This document shows, in pieces, positions 55,215 through 64,000 of a stretch of DNA of 64,000 nt (position 1 is the first letter of the stretch; every line of letters starts with the position of its first letter). The DNA lies in the NCBI RefSeq assembly GCF_002904335.1, contig NZ_PPHF01000010.1, positions 167,069 through 231,068 of the forward strand, written 5' to 3'. Under the pieces are notes generated by a model that was given only the letters and a program-made list of their open reading frames with translations, made no database searches and was not told the DNA's origin. Source of the stretch: Amycolatopsis sp. CA-126428 (GTDB taxonomy: Bacteria; Actinomycetota; Actinomycetes; Mycobacteriales; Pseudonocardiaceae). Both the position numbers and the translations under genes were made by a program.

Positions 55215-56000
55215 ATGGCCAACAAGGCCCAGCTGATCGAGGCGCTGACCGAGCGCTTGGGCGACAAGAAGGCCGCTTCCGAGGCGGTCGACGGTCTGGT
55301 CGACATCATCATCCGGACGGTCAACAAAGGCGAAAAGGTCAACATCACCGGCTTCGGGGTGTTCGAGAAGCGCGCCCGCGCAGCGCGGACGGCCCGCAAC
55401 CCGCGCACCGGCGAAGCGGTGCGGGTCAAGAAGACGAACGTGCCCGCCTTCCGCGCCGGCACGACCTTCAGGGACGTCGTTTCCGGAGCGAAGAAGCTGC
55501 CGAAGGCCACCCAGGTCAAGCGCGCGACGACGGCCACCACCCGCGCGGCGGCCACGTCCCGCGCGGCGGCCGCTCCGAAGCCGGCCACGACGCGCGCGAC
55601 GACCACGCGAACCCGCGCAACGGCGGCAAAGCCGGCCACGACGCGGACGGCGGCGGCAAAGCCGGCAACCACCCGCACCAGGGCGGCGGCCCCCAAGTCG
55701 ACGGCGGCGAAGGCGACGACGGCGGCAAAGACCGCGGCGGCGAAGGCGACCACAGCGGCGAAGACGACGGCCGCGAAGGCGACCACAGCGGCGAAGACGA
55801 CGGCCGCGAAGGCGACCACGGCGGCGAAGACCGCGGCGAAGCCGACCGCGGCTCGCAAGACCACGGCTGCCCGGACCCCGGCGGCCAAGAGCACCGCGGC
55901 CAAGACCACGGCGACCCCGGCGGCCAAGACCACGACGGCCAAGACCCCGGCGAGGCGGACTTCGACGAGGCGGACTTCGGCGGCGGCGAAGAAGGACTGA
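55215..56000 (+). CDS. hupB: HU-family DNA-binding protein HupB with long basic tail (paralogue 2)
   Basis: A 261-aa nucleoid protein with an HU fold in residues 1-90 ([50 protein letters not shown]) and a 170-residue Lys/Ala/Thr tail containing near-exact [11 protein letters not shown] repeats. Position directly after leuCD is the usual actinobacterial hupB location, so this is the ancestral copy. The HU part is almost identical to the 38691 gene; the tail is longer. GGAGG precedes the ATG. Confidence 0.95.
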   Translation: MANKAQLIEALTERLGDKKAASEAVDGLVDIIIRTVNKGEKVNITGFGVFEKRARAARTARNPRTGEAVRVKKTNVPAFRAGTTFRDVVSGAKKLPKATQVKRATTATTRAAATSRAAAAPKPATTRATTTRTRATAAKPATTRTAAAKPATTRTRAAAPKSTAAKATTAAKTAAAKATTAAKTTAAKATTAAKTTAAKATTAAKTAAKPTAARKTTAARTPAAKSTAAKTTATPAAKTTTAKTPARRTSTRRTSAAAKKD

Positions 56001-56084
56001 TCACCCGAAACTGTCGGACCCCTGCGGTAACGTGAAATTAGGGGGACCCCCTGGGGGCGACCCCCTGCTAGACGAGCACCTTTT

Positions 56085-56121
56085 CGGCAGGGCCCAGCGC
56101 GATGTGCGCGGGGCCCTGCCG
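56085..56121 (+). terminator. Terminator after hupB
   Basis: A perfect 11-bp stem (CGGCAGGGCCC / GGGCCCTGCCG) with a 15-base loop, about 85 bases after the stop. Confidence 0.8.
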
Positions 56122-56172
56122 CACGTCCGGACCTTTGCGGCAGAAGCGGCCAGCCCGCCTGGAAGGACAACT

Positions 56173-56499
56173 CGCGTACCCAGCCAGTCGGTTCGCGTAC
56201 CCAGCCAGTCGGTTCGCGTACCCGGACAGTCGGCTCGCGTACCTGGACGGTCGGCTCGCGTACCGGGAGGGTCGGTTGGCCTACCTGGATGGTCGGGCGC
56301 GCGGATCGAGCCAGGGTGCGGATGAACCGGCTGTCCGGCTAGGTAAACCAAGTCCCTGGTCCCGCGAACGAACTGCGGATGCAAGCGATCCGACTGTTCG
56401 GGCCCGTGAACCGACCCTCCAGGTAACGCGTTCCGACTGTCTGAGTACGTGAGCCGACCCTCCAGGCACGCCAACCGACTGTCCACGTACGCGAACCGG
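56173..56499. repeat. 21-bp repeat array, direct block then inverted block
   Basis: Direct units start at 56173, 56194, 56215, 56236, 56257 and 56278 (degenerate), exactly 21 bp apart: CGCGT, eight bases (ACCTGGAC-like), GGTCG, one base, CT or TT. About 110 bases on, reverse-complement units beginning CCGAC or CCGG occur at 56390, 56411, 56433, 56454, 56475 and 56496. The unit is the same family as the array at 6321-6511. The 567-base gap 56122-56688 has no other supported gene. Confidence 0.85.
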
Positions 56500-56688
56500 C
56501 GCCAAGCCGGGCGCTTGAGAAGTCACCCGCTGCCAGCACCGGCGTCCCGAACGGACACCGCGCGTCACCCGCTCGGCCCAACCCCGGCCCCGGGACCGGT
56601 TCCGCCCAATTTCGCAAAGTTGCTTGAGCGCCCGGCCGAGTGGTGCCACGCTGCGTTCCTCGGGGCCCGCGGGTGGCGCGGGCCGGCC

Positions 56689-59484
56689 GTGCGCGAGGCG
56701 AACCTGGGGGCGACCACCATCGACATCCGGCTGCTCGGCCCGTTCCAAGTGCTCGTCGACGGTGCGCCGGTCGTGCTGACCAGTTCCCGTCAGCGCGCGC
56801 TGCTCGCCACGCTCGCGCTCGCCGCCGGCCGCCTGGTTTCGATCGATGCCCTCGCCCGCGGCGTGTGGGGCGAGACTCCGCCCGCGCACATCCGGGGCAG
56901 CCTGCAGACCTACGTGATGCGCCTGCGCCGGCTCTGCGGCGAAGACACCGTCGTCACCGAACCGGAGGGCTACCGGCTGGTCGCCGACCCGTCCCGGGTG
57001 GACGTCCTGCGCTTCCTCCAGACCCTCGACCAGGCCGCCGCCGCGACGGAACCCGCCCGCCGCCGCGACCTGCTCACCGCCGCGCTCGACGGCTGGGGCG
57101 GCGTCCCCCTCGAGGGCGTCGGCTCGCCCGCCCTCGCCGCGGAATGGGGGCCGCTGCTGACCGAGCGGTACCTCTTCGCCGTCGAACAGCGCATCGACCT
57201 CGACGCCGGGCTCGTCCCCGACGCGCGGCTCGTCGCCGAACTCACCGATCTCGTCGCCCAGCACCCGCTGCGGGAGTCGTTGTGGGAACGGCTGGTGCGC
57301 GCCCTCGCCCGGTCCGGGCGCCGCGCCGAAGCGCTCGCCCGGTACGCCGGGTTGCGGGCGTTGCTGGCCGACGAACTGGGCGTCGAACCGGGCGAAGACC
57401 TGCGCCGCCTGCACGCCGAGCTGCTCGCCGCCGATGCCGATCCGGCCGTCCACACCGTCCCGCGGCAGCTGCCCTTCGACGTCGCGGGCTTCACCGGCCG
57501 CGGCCCTGAGCTGGCCGAACTCGACCGGCTGCCGCCCGGCGGTGCGTCCGGCATCGTCGTCATCGAAGGCACCGCCGGTGTCGGGAAGACGTCGCTGGCC
57601 GTGCACTGGTCCCACCGCGTCCGCGACCGCTTTCCCGGTGGCCAGCTGTTCCTCGACCTGCGCGGCCACTCCGCGGCCACCCCGGTCACGCCCGGCGCCG
57701 CGCTGGCCGGCTTCCTGCGTGCCCTCGGCGTCCCAGCCGAAAACCTGCCCTCCACTGTGGAGGAACGTTCGGCGCTGCTGCGCAGCAGGCTGGCCGGCAG
57801 CCGCACCCTGATGCTGCTCGACAACGCCCGCGACGCCGACCAGGTCCGTCCGCTCCTGCCCGGGCCCGGCAACCTCGTCGTGGTGACCAGCCGCAACCAG
57901 CTTCGCGGCCTCGTCGCCCGCGACGGCGCCCGCCGCATCGCGCTGCGCTCGTTCGACGACCGCGACGCGACCGCGTTGCTCGCCGGCAGCGTCGGGTCGC
58001 AGCGCCTCGCCGCCGAGCCCGACGCCGTCGCCGAACTCGTGCAGCTCTGCGGGCGTCTGCCGCTGGCCCTGGCGCTGGCCGGGGAACGCGCTTCGCGGTT
58101 TTCCGGCGTCTCGCTCGCCGGAATCGTCGAAGAACTCCGCGACCAGCGGCTGCGGCTCGACACCCTCCGCGACCCGCAGGACGCCGGCACCGACCTCCGG
58201 GCCGCGTTCTCCTGGTCGTACAAGGCCCTGCGCCCGGCCGCGGCGCGCTTCTTCCGGCTGCTCGGCCTGCACCCGGGCCACGGTTTCAGCCTCTCCTCGG
58301 CGGCCGCGCTCGCCGGCGTCGAGCTACGTGAAGCGCGTGAACTTGCCGATCAGCTCGCCGCCGCCCACCTGCTCAACCAGCCCGGGACCGACCGCTACCA
58401 GTTCCACGACCTCTTGCGCGTCTACGCGGGCGAGCTCGTCGAAACCGAAACGACGGAGGCCGAGCGCGCGGCGGCGCTGCGCCGGCTCGTCGACTGGTAC
58501 CTCGCCAGCGTCGCCGAAGCGAACAAACTGGTCCGTCCGGACCTGCTCACCGAGGACATCACGCTCGACCCGCCGCCGCTGCCCGCCGTCCGCTTCGCCA
58601 AGCACGAGCAGACCATCGCCTGGTACAACACCGAACGGCAGGCCCTCACCGCGCTCGTCGGCATCGCCGCCGGTCACGGCTGGACCGCGCACGCCTGGAA
58701 ACTCGCCTGGCTCCTGCGCGGATTCTTCGCCGAGCGCCACGACCGCGACGACTGGATCGCGACCGCGCGCACGGCCGTCGCCGCCACGCGCGACGCCGGC
58801 GACAGCACCGGTCTCCAGTACAGCGCCAACAACCTCGGCTCGGCCTACCTGCGCACCCTCCAGCCCGACCAGGCGCTCGAGGCGCTGGAGGAAGCGCGCG
58901 CCGCGTCCGAGAACGGCGACGGCACCGCGCTGACGGTGGCGATCCTGTCCAATCTCGCCGGCGCGTACTACGTCCGGGCCGAATACGCCGAAGCCGAACG
59001 CCACGCGCTCCAAGCCGTCCACCTCGCGCGCGACCACGGGCAGCGGACGTTCGTACCGCACGCGCTCCTCAACGTGAGCGCCAGCCGCATCGGCCTGCGC
59101 GACTACGACCACGCCGCCGAAGCCGCCCAGGCCGCGCACGAGGCCTTCGCGGAACTGGGCGACCGCTACCACGCGGCGCTGGCGCTGGGGAACGTCGCCG
59201 AGGCCCTCGAAGGAGCCGGCCGGCACGACGAAGCGGAGCGGGCCGGCCTCGACGCGCTCGCCGAGCTCAAGAAGCTGAACGCCGACTACGGCACGATCGA
59301 CGTCCAGATCACCCTCGGCCGGCTGAAGCACCGCACGGGCCGCGCGCACGAGGCGGGCGGCCATTGGGCCGAGGCGCTGACGGTGAGCCAGCGCCTCGGC
59401 GACCCCCGCGTCACGGAGGTCCAAGCCCTGCTGGCCAAGATGCCGGCAGGAACCCCCTCGCCCGGAGATGCGCCGTACCCCTAG
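56689..59484 (+). CDS. AfsR/SARP-type regulator with NB-ARC and TPR domains
   Basis: A protein of about 931 aa. Residues about 10-100 are an OmpR-like winged helix (IDIRLLGPFQVLVDGAPVV, RGSLQTYVMRLRRLCGED), followed by a bacterial transcriptional activator domain (BTAD) to about 250. An NB-ARC ATPase begins near 280 with P-loop EGTAGVGKTSLAVHW, then LMLLDNARDADQVRPLLPG and LPLALALAGERAS. TPR repeats fill the last 250 residues. Such proteins switch on secondary metabolism or development. The start is uncertain: GTG 56689 gives the expected N terminus but lacks a good ribosome site. No biosynthetic cluster is visible next to it. Confidence 0.88.
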   Translation: MREANLGATTIDIRLLGPFQVLVDGAPVVLTSSRQRALLATLALAAGRLVSIDALARGVWGETPPAHIRGSLQTYVMRLRRLCGEDTVVTEPEGYRLVADPSRVDVLRFLQTLDQAAAATEPARRRDLLTAALDGWGGVPLEGVGSPALAAEWGPLLTERYLFAVEQRIDLDAGLVPDARLVAELTDLVAQHPLRESLWERLVRALARSGRRAEALARYAGLRALLADELGVEPGEDLRRLHAELLAADADPAVHTVPRQLPFDVAGFTGRGPELAELDRLPPGGASGIVVIEGTAGVGKTSLAVHWSHRVRDRFPGGQLFLDLRGHSAATPVTPGAALAGFLRALGVPAENLPSTVEERSALLRSRLAGSRTLMLLDNARDADQVRPLLPGPGNLVVVTSRNQLRGLVARDGARRIALRSFDDRDATALLAGSVGSQRLAAEPDAVAELVQLCGRLPLALALAGERASRFSGVSLAGIVEELRDQRLRLDTLRDPQDAGTDLRAAFSWSYKALRPAAARFFRLLGLHPGHGFSLSSAAALAGVELREARELADQLAAAHLLNQPGTDRYQFHDLLRVYAGELVETETTEAERAAALRRLVDWYLASVAEANKLVRPDLLTEDITLDPPPLPAVRFAKHEQTIAWYNTERQALTALVGIAAGHGWTAHAWKLAWLLRGFFAERHDRDDWIATARTAVAATRDAGDSTGLQYSANNLGSAYLRTLQPDQALEALEEARAASENGDGTALTVAILSNLAGAYYVRAEYAEAERHALQAVHLARDHGQRTFVPHALLNVSASRIGLRDYDHAAEAAQAAHEAFAELGDRYHAALALGNVAEALEGAGRHDEAERAGLDALAELKKLNADYGTIDVQITLGRLKHRTGRAHEAGGHWAEALTVSQRLGDPRVTEVQALLAKMPAGTPSPGDAPYP

Positions 59485-59537
59485 CCCGGCGCAGCCCAGC
59501 GGGACCCAGAGCAAGTACACCAAGATCGACTGTCACG

Positions 59538-59560
59538 GCGCTGTCTCGTGATGACAGCGC
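59538..59560 (+). terminator. Hairpin after the AfsR-like gene
   Basis: An eight-pair stem GCGCTGTC/GACAGCGC with a seven-base loop lies about 55 bases after the stop. The rest of the gap 59485-59841 holds no gene that I can support, only the site at 59754-59776. Confidence 0.6.
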
Positions 59561-59753
59561 TCTCCGGCGGGGCTTTGGCGACGGCGCGCGGGGTCTCGCC
59601 GGACTGGGGTTTCGCAGTTTGAAGCCCGGCCGCCGCCGGCTGAAGATCGCGCCCGGCAGCCACTGCGGGGTCGACGCGGGAAACCTGGGGATCCGGCCGG
59701 CTCGAAACGGCCCCTACTCAGCCCCCACCCTCTCCGGGGGGCGTCCCAGGTCC

Positions 59754-59776
59754 AGTCTATCGGCCCCCACCGTCGA
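59754..59776 (-). promoter_or_regulatory. PafBC-like promoter site without a gene
   Basis: On the minus strand TCGACGGTG, eight bases, TAGACT: seven of nine matches to TTGTCRGTG with exact spacing. It points leftward into a region with no gene before the convergent end of the AfsR-like gene. It could drive a small RNA or be a relic. Confidence 0.35.
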
Positions 59777-59841
59777 AACCGGCCGATCGGGGGCCGTCGG
59801 GCCGAGCTGTCCACATTGCGGCCCCGCTGTGGACTACCGGC

Positions 59842-60795
59842 TCAAGAGCGGCTGGGGGAGGGGGCCGGGAGGGCGCTCGGGTGGTAGTCCGCCGCCAGGA
59901 GCAGGGGGCCTTCCGAGGCCGTCGGCGGGCGGAACGACAACACCCAGAACGAGCCCTTCTTGCTCGGCACCGCTCCGCCGCGCGCTGCCGAAAGCTCCAC
60001 TCCGTCGCGGTCCGCCAAGGCGCTCACCAGGTCCGGGATCACGCCGCCCTGGCTGCACACCACCGGGGTTCCGCCGTCTCCGGCCACCGCCAAGAGGCGC
60101 GCCATGCCCAGGACCGGGTCCGGCCAGTAGCCCTCTTCCGAGAACAACGGCTCGTGGCGCACTTCGCCCGCCAAGTCCTCCGCCACCCCGTGGACCGTCT
60201 GCACGCAGCGCAGCCGCGGGGCCGACAGCACCCGGTCCGGGCCGAACAACGACAGCACGCGGCGCAGCGCCGACGCCTGGCGCCGGCCCGCCTCCGACAA
60301 CGGCCGGAGGTCGTCGTCGCCGGACCACTCGTCGCGTTTGCCCGCCTTCGCGTGCCGCACCAGCAACAGCGTCGTCAACCCCACCGGCAGCTCGCAGAAC
60401 GCGCGCAGCACCCGGACGTCCTCCGGCCGCGTCAGCAGCTTTTCCGCGGCCGTCGGGTCCAGCCAGCGCAGCTCGTCGACCTCGTCGTTCTCCTCGAACT
60501 CGCCGGAAACCGCTTCCGCCGCGAAGTAGTCGACCGTCTTCGGGACCGTCCCGGACCCGTGGCGCGACGGCACCGGGTACGCCGTCCGGCCCAGGTACCG
60601 GCCCAGGACCGCCGTGAACCCGGTCTCCTCCCGCACTTCCCGCACCGCGGCCTCGGCGATCGTCTCGCCCGCGTCGAGCTTGCCCTTCGGGAACGACCAG
60701 TCGTCGTACCGCGGGCGGTGCACCAGCGCGACTTCCGTCGCGCCCCCGGCGTCGCGCCACAGCACCGCGCCGGCCGCCCGTACCTCTTGGGTCAT
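59842..60795 (-). CDS. mutT1: Nudix hydrolase fused to histidine phosphatase (MutT1-type)
   Basis: A 317-aa two-domain enzyme. The N-terminal Nudix domain carries the box [23 protein letters not shown] (about residues 38-60), and the C-terminal histidine-phosphatase domain begins [15 protein letters not shown] (about 143). Mycobacterial MutT1 of this layout hydrolyses 8-oxo-GTP/dGTP and also diadenosine or inorganic polyphosphates. Its start overlaps the ppk stop by four bases, so the two are translationally coupled, linking nucleotide sanitation to polyphosphate metabolism. Confidence 0.92.
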   Translation of the reverse strand: MTQEVRAAGAVLWRDAGGATEVALVHRPRYDDWSFPKGKLDAGETIAEAAVREVREETGFTAVLGRYLGRTAYPVPSRHGSGTVPKTVDYFAAEAVSGEFEENDEVDELRWLDPTAAEKLLTRPEDVRVLRAFCELPVGLTTLLLVRHAKAGKRDEWSGDDDLRPLSEAGRRQASALRRVLSLFGPDRVLSAPRLRCVQTVHGVAEDLAGEVRHEPLFSEEGYWPDPVLGMARLLAVAGDGGTPVVCSQGGVIPDLVSALADRDGVELSAARGGAVPSKKGSFWVLSFRPPTASEGPLLLAADYHPSALPAPSPSRS

Positions 60796-63173
60796 CCGGC
60801 GGCCCCGTGCAGCTTCGCCAGCTCCAGCTGGTGGTCACGCACGCGCGAGCCGTCGGCCGGGAACGGCGACCACTCGCCGCTCGCGGTCAGCACCCAGCAG
60901 CGCGTCGCCGGGTCCAGCGCCGAGTCGAAGATGTTGTCGAGCTGCGCGATGAGCTTCGGGTCCTTGACGCGCACGAGCGCCTCGATCCGCCGGTCCAGGT
61001 TGCGGTGCATCATGTCCGCGCTGCCGATCCAGTGCGTCCCGCCCGCGCGGAAGTTGAAGATCCGCGAGTGCTCCAGGAACCGGCCGAGGATCGACCGGAC
61101 GTGGATGTTCTCCGACAGCCCTTCGACGCCCGGCTTGAGCGTGCAGATCCCGCGCACCACGATTTCGACCGGCACCCCGGCCTGGGACGCGTGGTAGAGC
61201 GCGTCGATGACCTGCTCGTCGACCAGCGAGTTGCACTTGATCCGGATCCCGGCCTGCTGCCCGGCCCGGGCCAGCTCGATCTCCTCGCCGATCGCGCGCA
61301 CGATGCCGCGGCGGATGCCGTGCGGCGACGTCAGGATCGTCCGGTAGGTGTCCTGGCGGGAGTAGCCGGTCAGGACGTTGAACAGGTCGGTGACGTCCGC
61401 GCCGATGCTCGGGTCGGCGGTGAACAGGCCGATGTCCTCGTAGAGCCGCGCCGTCTTCGGGTTGTAGTTGCCGGTGCCGATGTGGCAGTAGCGGCGGATG
61501 GTCGAGCCCTCCTGCCGCACGATCATCGACACCTTGCAGTGCGTCTTCAGCCCGACCAGGCCGTACACCACGTGGACGCCCGCGCGCTCCAGCGTCCGCG
61601 CCCAGGTGATGTTCGCCTGCTCGTCGAAGCGCGCCTTGATCTCGACCAGCGCGACGACCTGCTTGCCCGCCTCCGCGGCGTCGATCAGCGCGTCGACGAT
61701 CGGCGAGTCGCCGGACGTCCGGTACAGCGTCTGCTTGATCGCCAGGACCTTCGGGTCGGCCGCGGCCTGTTCGATGAACCGCTGCACGCTGGTCGAGAAC
61801 GAGTCGTACGGGTGGTGCACCAGCACATCACCCTCGCGCAGCGTCGCGAAGACGCTCTTCGGCGTCTCGCGCTCGCCGAACGCCGGGTGCGTCGCCGGCA
61901 CGAACGGCCGGTCCTTCAGCTCCTTGCGGTCCACACTGGACAGCTGATGCAGGCAGGTCAGGTCGAGCAGGCCGGGCACCTCGACGACGTCGGCCGGGTC
62001 GACGTCCAGCTCGCGCAGCAGCAGCTCGAGCATGTGCTCGCTCATGTCCTGCGCGACCTCGAGGCGCACCGGCGGGCCGAACCGGCGCTGCGCCAGCTCG
62101 CGCTCGAGGGCCTGCAGGAGGTCCTCGTCACGGTCCTCGTCGACCTCGAAGTCGGCGTTGCGGGTGACGCGGAAGACGTGGTGCTCGGTGACGTCCATGC
62201 CGGTGAACAGCTCGCCCAGGTGCGCGGCGATGAGCTCTTCGAGGGGCAGGAACGTCGCCGTCCGGCTGGTGCGCTCGGTCTCGACGCGCATCAGGCGCGG
62301 CACGTTGCTCGGCACCTTGACCCGGGCGAAGCGCTCGGTGCCGCCTTCCGGGTCGCGGACCGTCACCGCGAGGTTGAGCGACAGGCCCGAGATGTACGGG
62401 AACGGGTGCGCCGGGTCGACGGCCAGGGGCGTCAGGACCGGGAAGATCTGTTCGGAGAAGTAGCTCGACAGCCGCAGCTGGTCGGCGCCGGCCAGGTCGG
62501 CCCAGCCGACGATGTGGATGTCCTCCTCGGCCAGCTGCGGGCGCAGGTGCTTCTCGAAGGCGCCGGTCTGCCGTTCGACGAGGTCCTGGTTGCGCTTGGC
62601 GATGTAGCCGAGCTGCTCGCGCGGGGTGAGCCCGTCCGCGCTGCGCACCAGCAGGCCGGTCTCGTCGCGGCGCTTCAGGCCGGCGACGCGGACCATGTAG
62701 AACTCGTCCAGGTTGGACGCGAAGATCGCGAGGAACTTCGCCCGTTCGAGCAGCGGCTGCGACTCGTCCTCGGCCAGCGCGAGCACGCGGGCGTTGAAGT
62801 CCTGCCACGACAGCTCGCGGTTGAAGTACCGGTCGTCGGGCAGCGTCTCGACGGCGGTGGGCGCGGTGGTGACCGCGGGCGGCGCCGACGGCACGGCCTG
62901 GAACTCCTCGGGGCCGCGCGCGTTGCCCTGGGTGGAGCTGCGCCGCCGCGTCGTCGCCGGGGTGGCCGCCGGCGACGTGGACTTGCGGGTGCGCGGCTTG
63001 CCGGCGGTGGCACGGGCGGCGGTGTCACGCGCGGTGGACTTCGACGGGACCTTCTTGGCGGCCGCCGGTTTGGCGCTGGTGGTCTTCTTCGCCGTCTCCG
63101 AAGATCCGCTGGCCGGGTTCCGTCGCCTCCGCTGTGCGGGCGTGCTGCCGTCGTCTGTGCTCACGGCCCCCAT
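60792..63173 (-). CDS. ppk1: Polyphosphate kinase 1
   Basis: A 793-aa enzyme that reversibly makes inorganic polyphosphate from ATP. It shows [22 protein letters not shown] at the start of the core, [24 protein letters not shown] sequence, the autophosphorylated His564 in [17 protein letters not shown], and [22 protein letters not shown]. The first 105 residues are an extra Lys/Ala/Thr/Ser/Pro-rich tail ([19 protein letters not shown]) similar in style to the HU tails. A GTG at 63164 is an alternative start. mutT1 follows with a four-base overlap. Confidence 0.95.
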   Translation of the reverse strand: MGAVSTDDGSTPAQRRRRNPASGSSETAKKTTSAKPAAAKKVPSKSTARDTAARATAGKPRTRKSTSPAATPATTRRRSSTQGNARGPEEFQAVPSAPPAVTTAPTAVETLPDDRYFNRELSWQDFNARVLALAEDESQPLLERAKFLAIFASNLDEFYMVRVAGLKRRDETGLLVRSADGLTPREQLGYIAKRNQDLVERQTGAFEKHLRPQLAEEDIHIVGWADLAGADQLRLSSYFSEQIFPVLTPLAVDPAHPFPYISGLSLNLAVTVRDPEGGTERFARVKVPSNVPRLMRVETERTSRTATFLPLEELIAAHLGELFTGMDVTEHHVFRVTRNADFEVDEDRDEDLLQALERELAQRRFGPPVRLEVAQDMSEHMLELLLRELDVDPADVVEVPGLLDLTCLHQLSSVDRKELKDRPFVPATHPAFGERETPKSVFATLREGDVLVHHPYDSFSTSVQRFIEQAAADPKVLAIKQTLYRTSGDSPIVDALIDAAEAGKQVVALVEIKARFDEQANITWARTLERAGVHVVYGLVGLKTHCKVSMIVRQEGSTIRRYCHIGTGNYNPKTARLYEDIGLFTADPSIGADVTDLFNVLTGYSRQDTYRTILTSPHGIRRGIVRAIGEEIELARAGQQAGIRIKCNSLVDEQVIDALYHASQAGVPVEIVVRGICTLKPGVEGLSENIHVRSILGRFLEHSRIFNFRAGGTHWIGSADMMHRNLDRRIEALVRVKDPKLIAQLDNIFDSALDPATRCWVLTASGEWSPFPADGSRVRDHQLELAKLHGAAG

Positions 63174-63228
63174 TCTTCACTACGCCACGGGGAATTGCGC
63201 AGGCCGCGGTGAAGGTCAGATGAACAGC

Positions 63229-63870
63229 TCAGCGCGCTACCGGGCACGGATCGCCGAGGTGGGCGGCGGTGTGTTTTCCGACACCGAGGGCACGGACGTG
63301 GGCGAGATCATCCGGGGTGTCGACATCGCTGCGCAGGGTCGGCAGCGGCTGGGACAGGGCGATCGCCCCGGACGCGGCGTGCAGCCGCGCCGAGCCGGGC
63401 CCGAAGCGGGGATCGAGGGGCTCGCCGGGCGCGGCGAGCAGCAGGGTGGTGCCGGTGCCCTGGCGATCGGCGACGAAGGCCCGGGTGCCGGCGGCCTCGG
63501 CGATGGCGGCGGTGAGATCGACGGCGCGCAGGGCGGGGAGGTCGGCTTGGAGGGCACCGACGACGGCGGCCGGATCGTCGGCTTTGAGCAGGGCTTCGCC
63601 GTGGCGGAAGGCGGCGTTGAGGGTCTTTTCGGCGGGTTCGGCGACGATCTCGACGCCGAACCCGCCCAGCTCGCCCAGCTTGGCGACGGCTTCGGGATCG
63701 GCGGCGACGAGCAGGACGCGCCGGACCCGCGCGCTCGCGGCCACGGCGGCGAGCGTGTCGGCGGCGAGCGCCAGGACCAGCCCGGGGTGGCGATCCGCCT
63801 CGACGGCGCCACGCAGCCGCGACTTGCCGTCGCGGGGGTGTTTCATCGGCACGACCAGATCCACGTCCAC
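63229..63870 (-). CDS. cofC: 2-Phospho-L-lactate / phosphoenolpyruvate guanylyltransferase (F420 synthesis)
   Basis: A 213-aa nucleotidyltransferase of the CofC/FbiD type that activates the phospho-acid side chain for coenzyme F420. Marks are VDLVVPMKHPRDGKSRL at the N terminus, the central LNAAFRHGEALL, VGALQADLPALRAVDL (metal-binding Asp), the GTGTTLLLAAPGEPLDPRFGPGSARLH block and LRSDVDTPDDL near the end. The GTG start lies seven bases after TAAAGA, so it is probably leaderless. The LLM oxidoreductases at 6.5-8.2 kb would depend on this cofactor. Confidence 0.9.
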   Translation of the reverse strand: MDVDLVVPMKHPRDGKSRLRGAVEADRHPGLVLALAADTLAAVAASARVRRVLLVAADPEAVAKLGELGGFGVEIVAEPAEKTLNAAFRHGEALLKADDPAAVVGALQADLPALRAVDLTAAIAEAAGTRAFVADRQGTGTTLLLAAPGEPLDPRFGPGSARLHAASGAIALSQPLPTLRSDVDTPDDLAHVRALGVGKHTAAHLGDPCPVAR

Positions 63871-63877
63871 GTGTCCA

Positions 63878-63883
63878 TCTTTA
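63878..63883 (-). promoter_or_regulatory. -10 box of leaderless cofC
   Basis: TAAAGA on the minus strand ends seven bases before the cofC GTG, with no ribosome site between. Confidence 0.45.
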
Positions 63884-63981
63884 CCCGAAAGCCGGGGTGG
63901 GCGGTGGTGGGCGGGGTGGGTTGTCCACAGGTGACGGGTGTTGTGGACAGGTTCGGGGTGGGGCGGGTTCGGGGCGGGGTT

Positions 63982-64000
63982 TTGTCGGGTGGGGGCGATA
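63982..64000 (+). promoter_or_regulatory. PafBC-like promoter at the window edge (truncated)
   Basis: TTGTCGGGT, eight bases, TA and then the window ends. The TTGTC half is perfect and the spacing fits TTGTCRGTG-N8-TANNNT. Its target gene lies outside the window. Confidence 0.4.

Noticed and set aside
56173..56499. Possible CRISPR array or start of the AfsR-like coding region
   Set aside because: The repeats have no unique spacers, and the in-frame extension over them (from 56449) would add a low-complexity N terminus not seen in this family.

Overview
This is a chromosomal window from a very GC-rich actinomycete. Codon third positions are almost always G or C, GTG starts are frequent, terminators are strong hairpins often without a U-tract, and genes include lsr2, two hup genes with Lys/Ala-rich tails, cofC (coenzyme F420) and an AfsR-type regulator. 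The order ilvBNC-serA-leuB-cimA and leuCD-hup, with an IclR regulator divergent from leuC, points to the Pseudonocardiales. Amycolatopsis is my best guess, by inference only.

Layout. 1-21 kb is mostly core metabolism: branched-chain amino acid genes (ilvB, ilvN, ilvC, leuB, cimA), serA, F420-type LLM oxidoreductases with a TetR regulator and operator, a large secreted subtilisin, an FAH-family hydrolase, a FAD monooxygenase and a HAD phosphatase. cimA has a transcription attenuator with an Ile-Ile-Ile leader peptide, and the first bases of the window look like the end of a similar attenuator before ilvB. At 21.1-21.4 kb lie tRNA-Gln and tRNA-Glu, followed by a decayed serine recombinase. 22-32 kb is accessory: a 1152-aa TPR/membrane/KAP-like P-loop NTPase, a membrane-bound XRE protein facing a secreted protein with a similar outer domain, a Cys-rich small secreted protein, and an operon encoding an EACC1-like protein plus a caspase-HSP70 fusion. 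The last is the best candidate for an undescribed conflict or programmed-death system.

32-37 kb holds a GH54 arabinofuranosidase with a LacI-type operator and a TetR-controlled FAD-monooxygenase/membrane-protein operon. 37-40 kb has lsr2 and one hup paralogue. 40-47.3 kb is a four-gene DNA-end-processing operon, HerA-SbcD(Mre11)-SbcC(Rad50)-NurA-like, arranged as in archaea and preceded by a sequence fitting the PafBC/RecA-independent DNA-damage promoter consensus. 47-52 kb has secreted proteins, a GH3 beta-glucosidase and a metallo-hydrolase. 52-56 kb is the ndgR/ltbR-leuCD-hup block. 56.7-59.5 kb is an AfsR-like regulator. 59.8-63.9 kb carries mutT1, ppk1 and cofC.

Two intergenic arrays (6.3-6.5 kb and 56.2-56.5 kb) are built from related 21-bp units, a direct block followed by an inverted block. 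All assignments come from reading the sequence; no database search was run.
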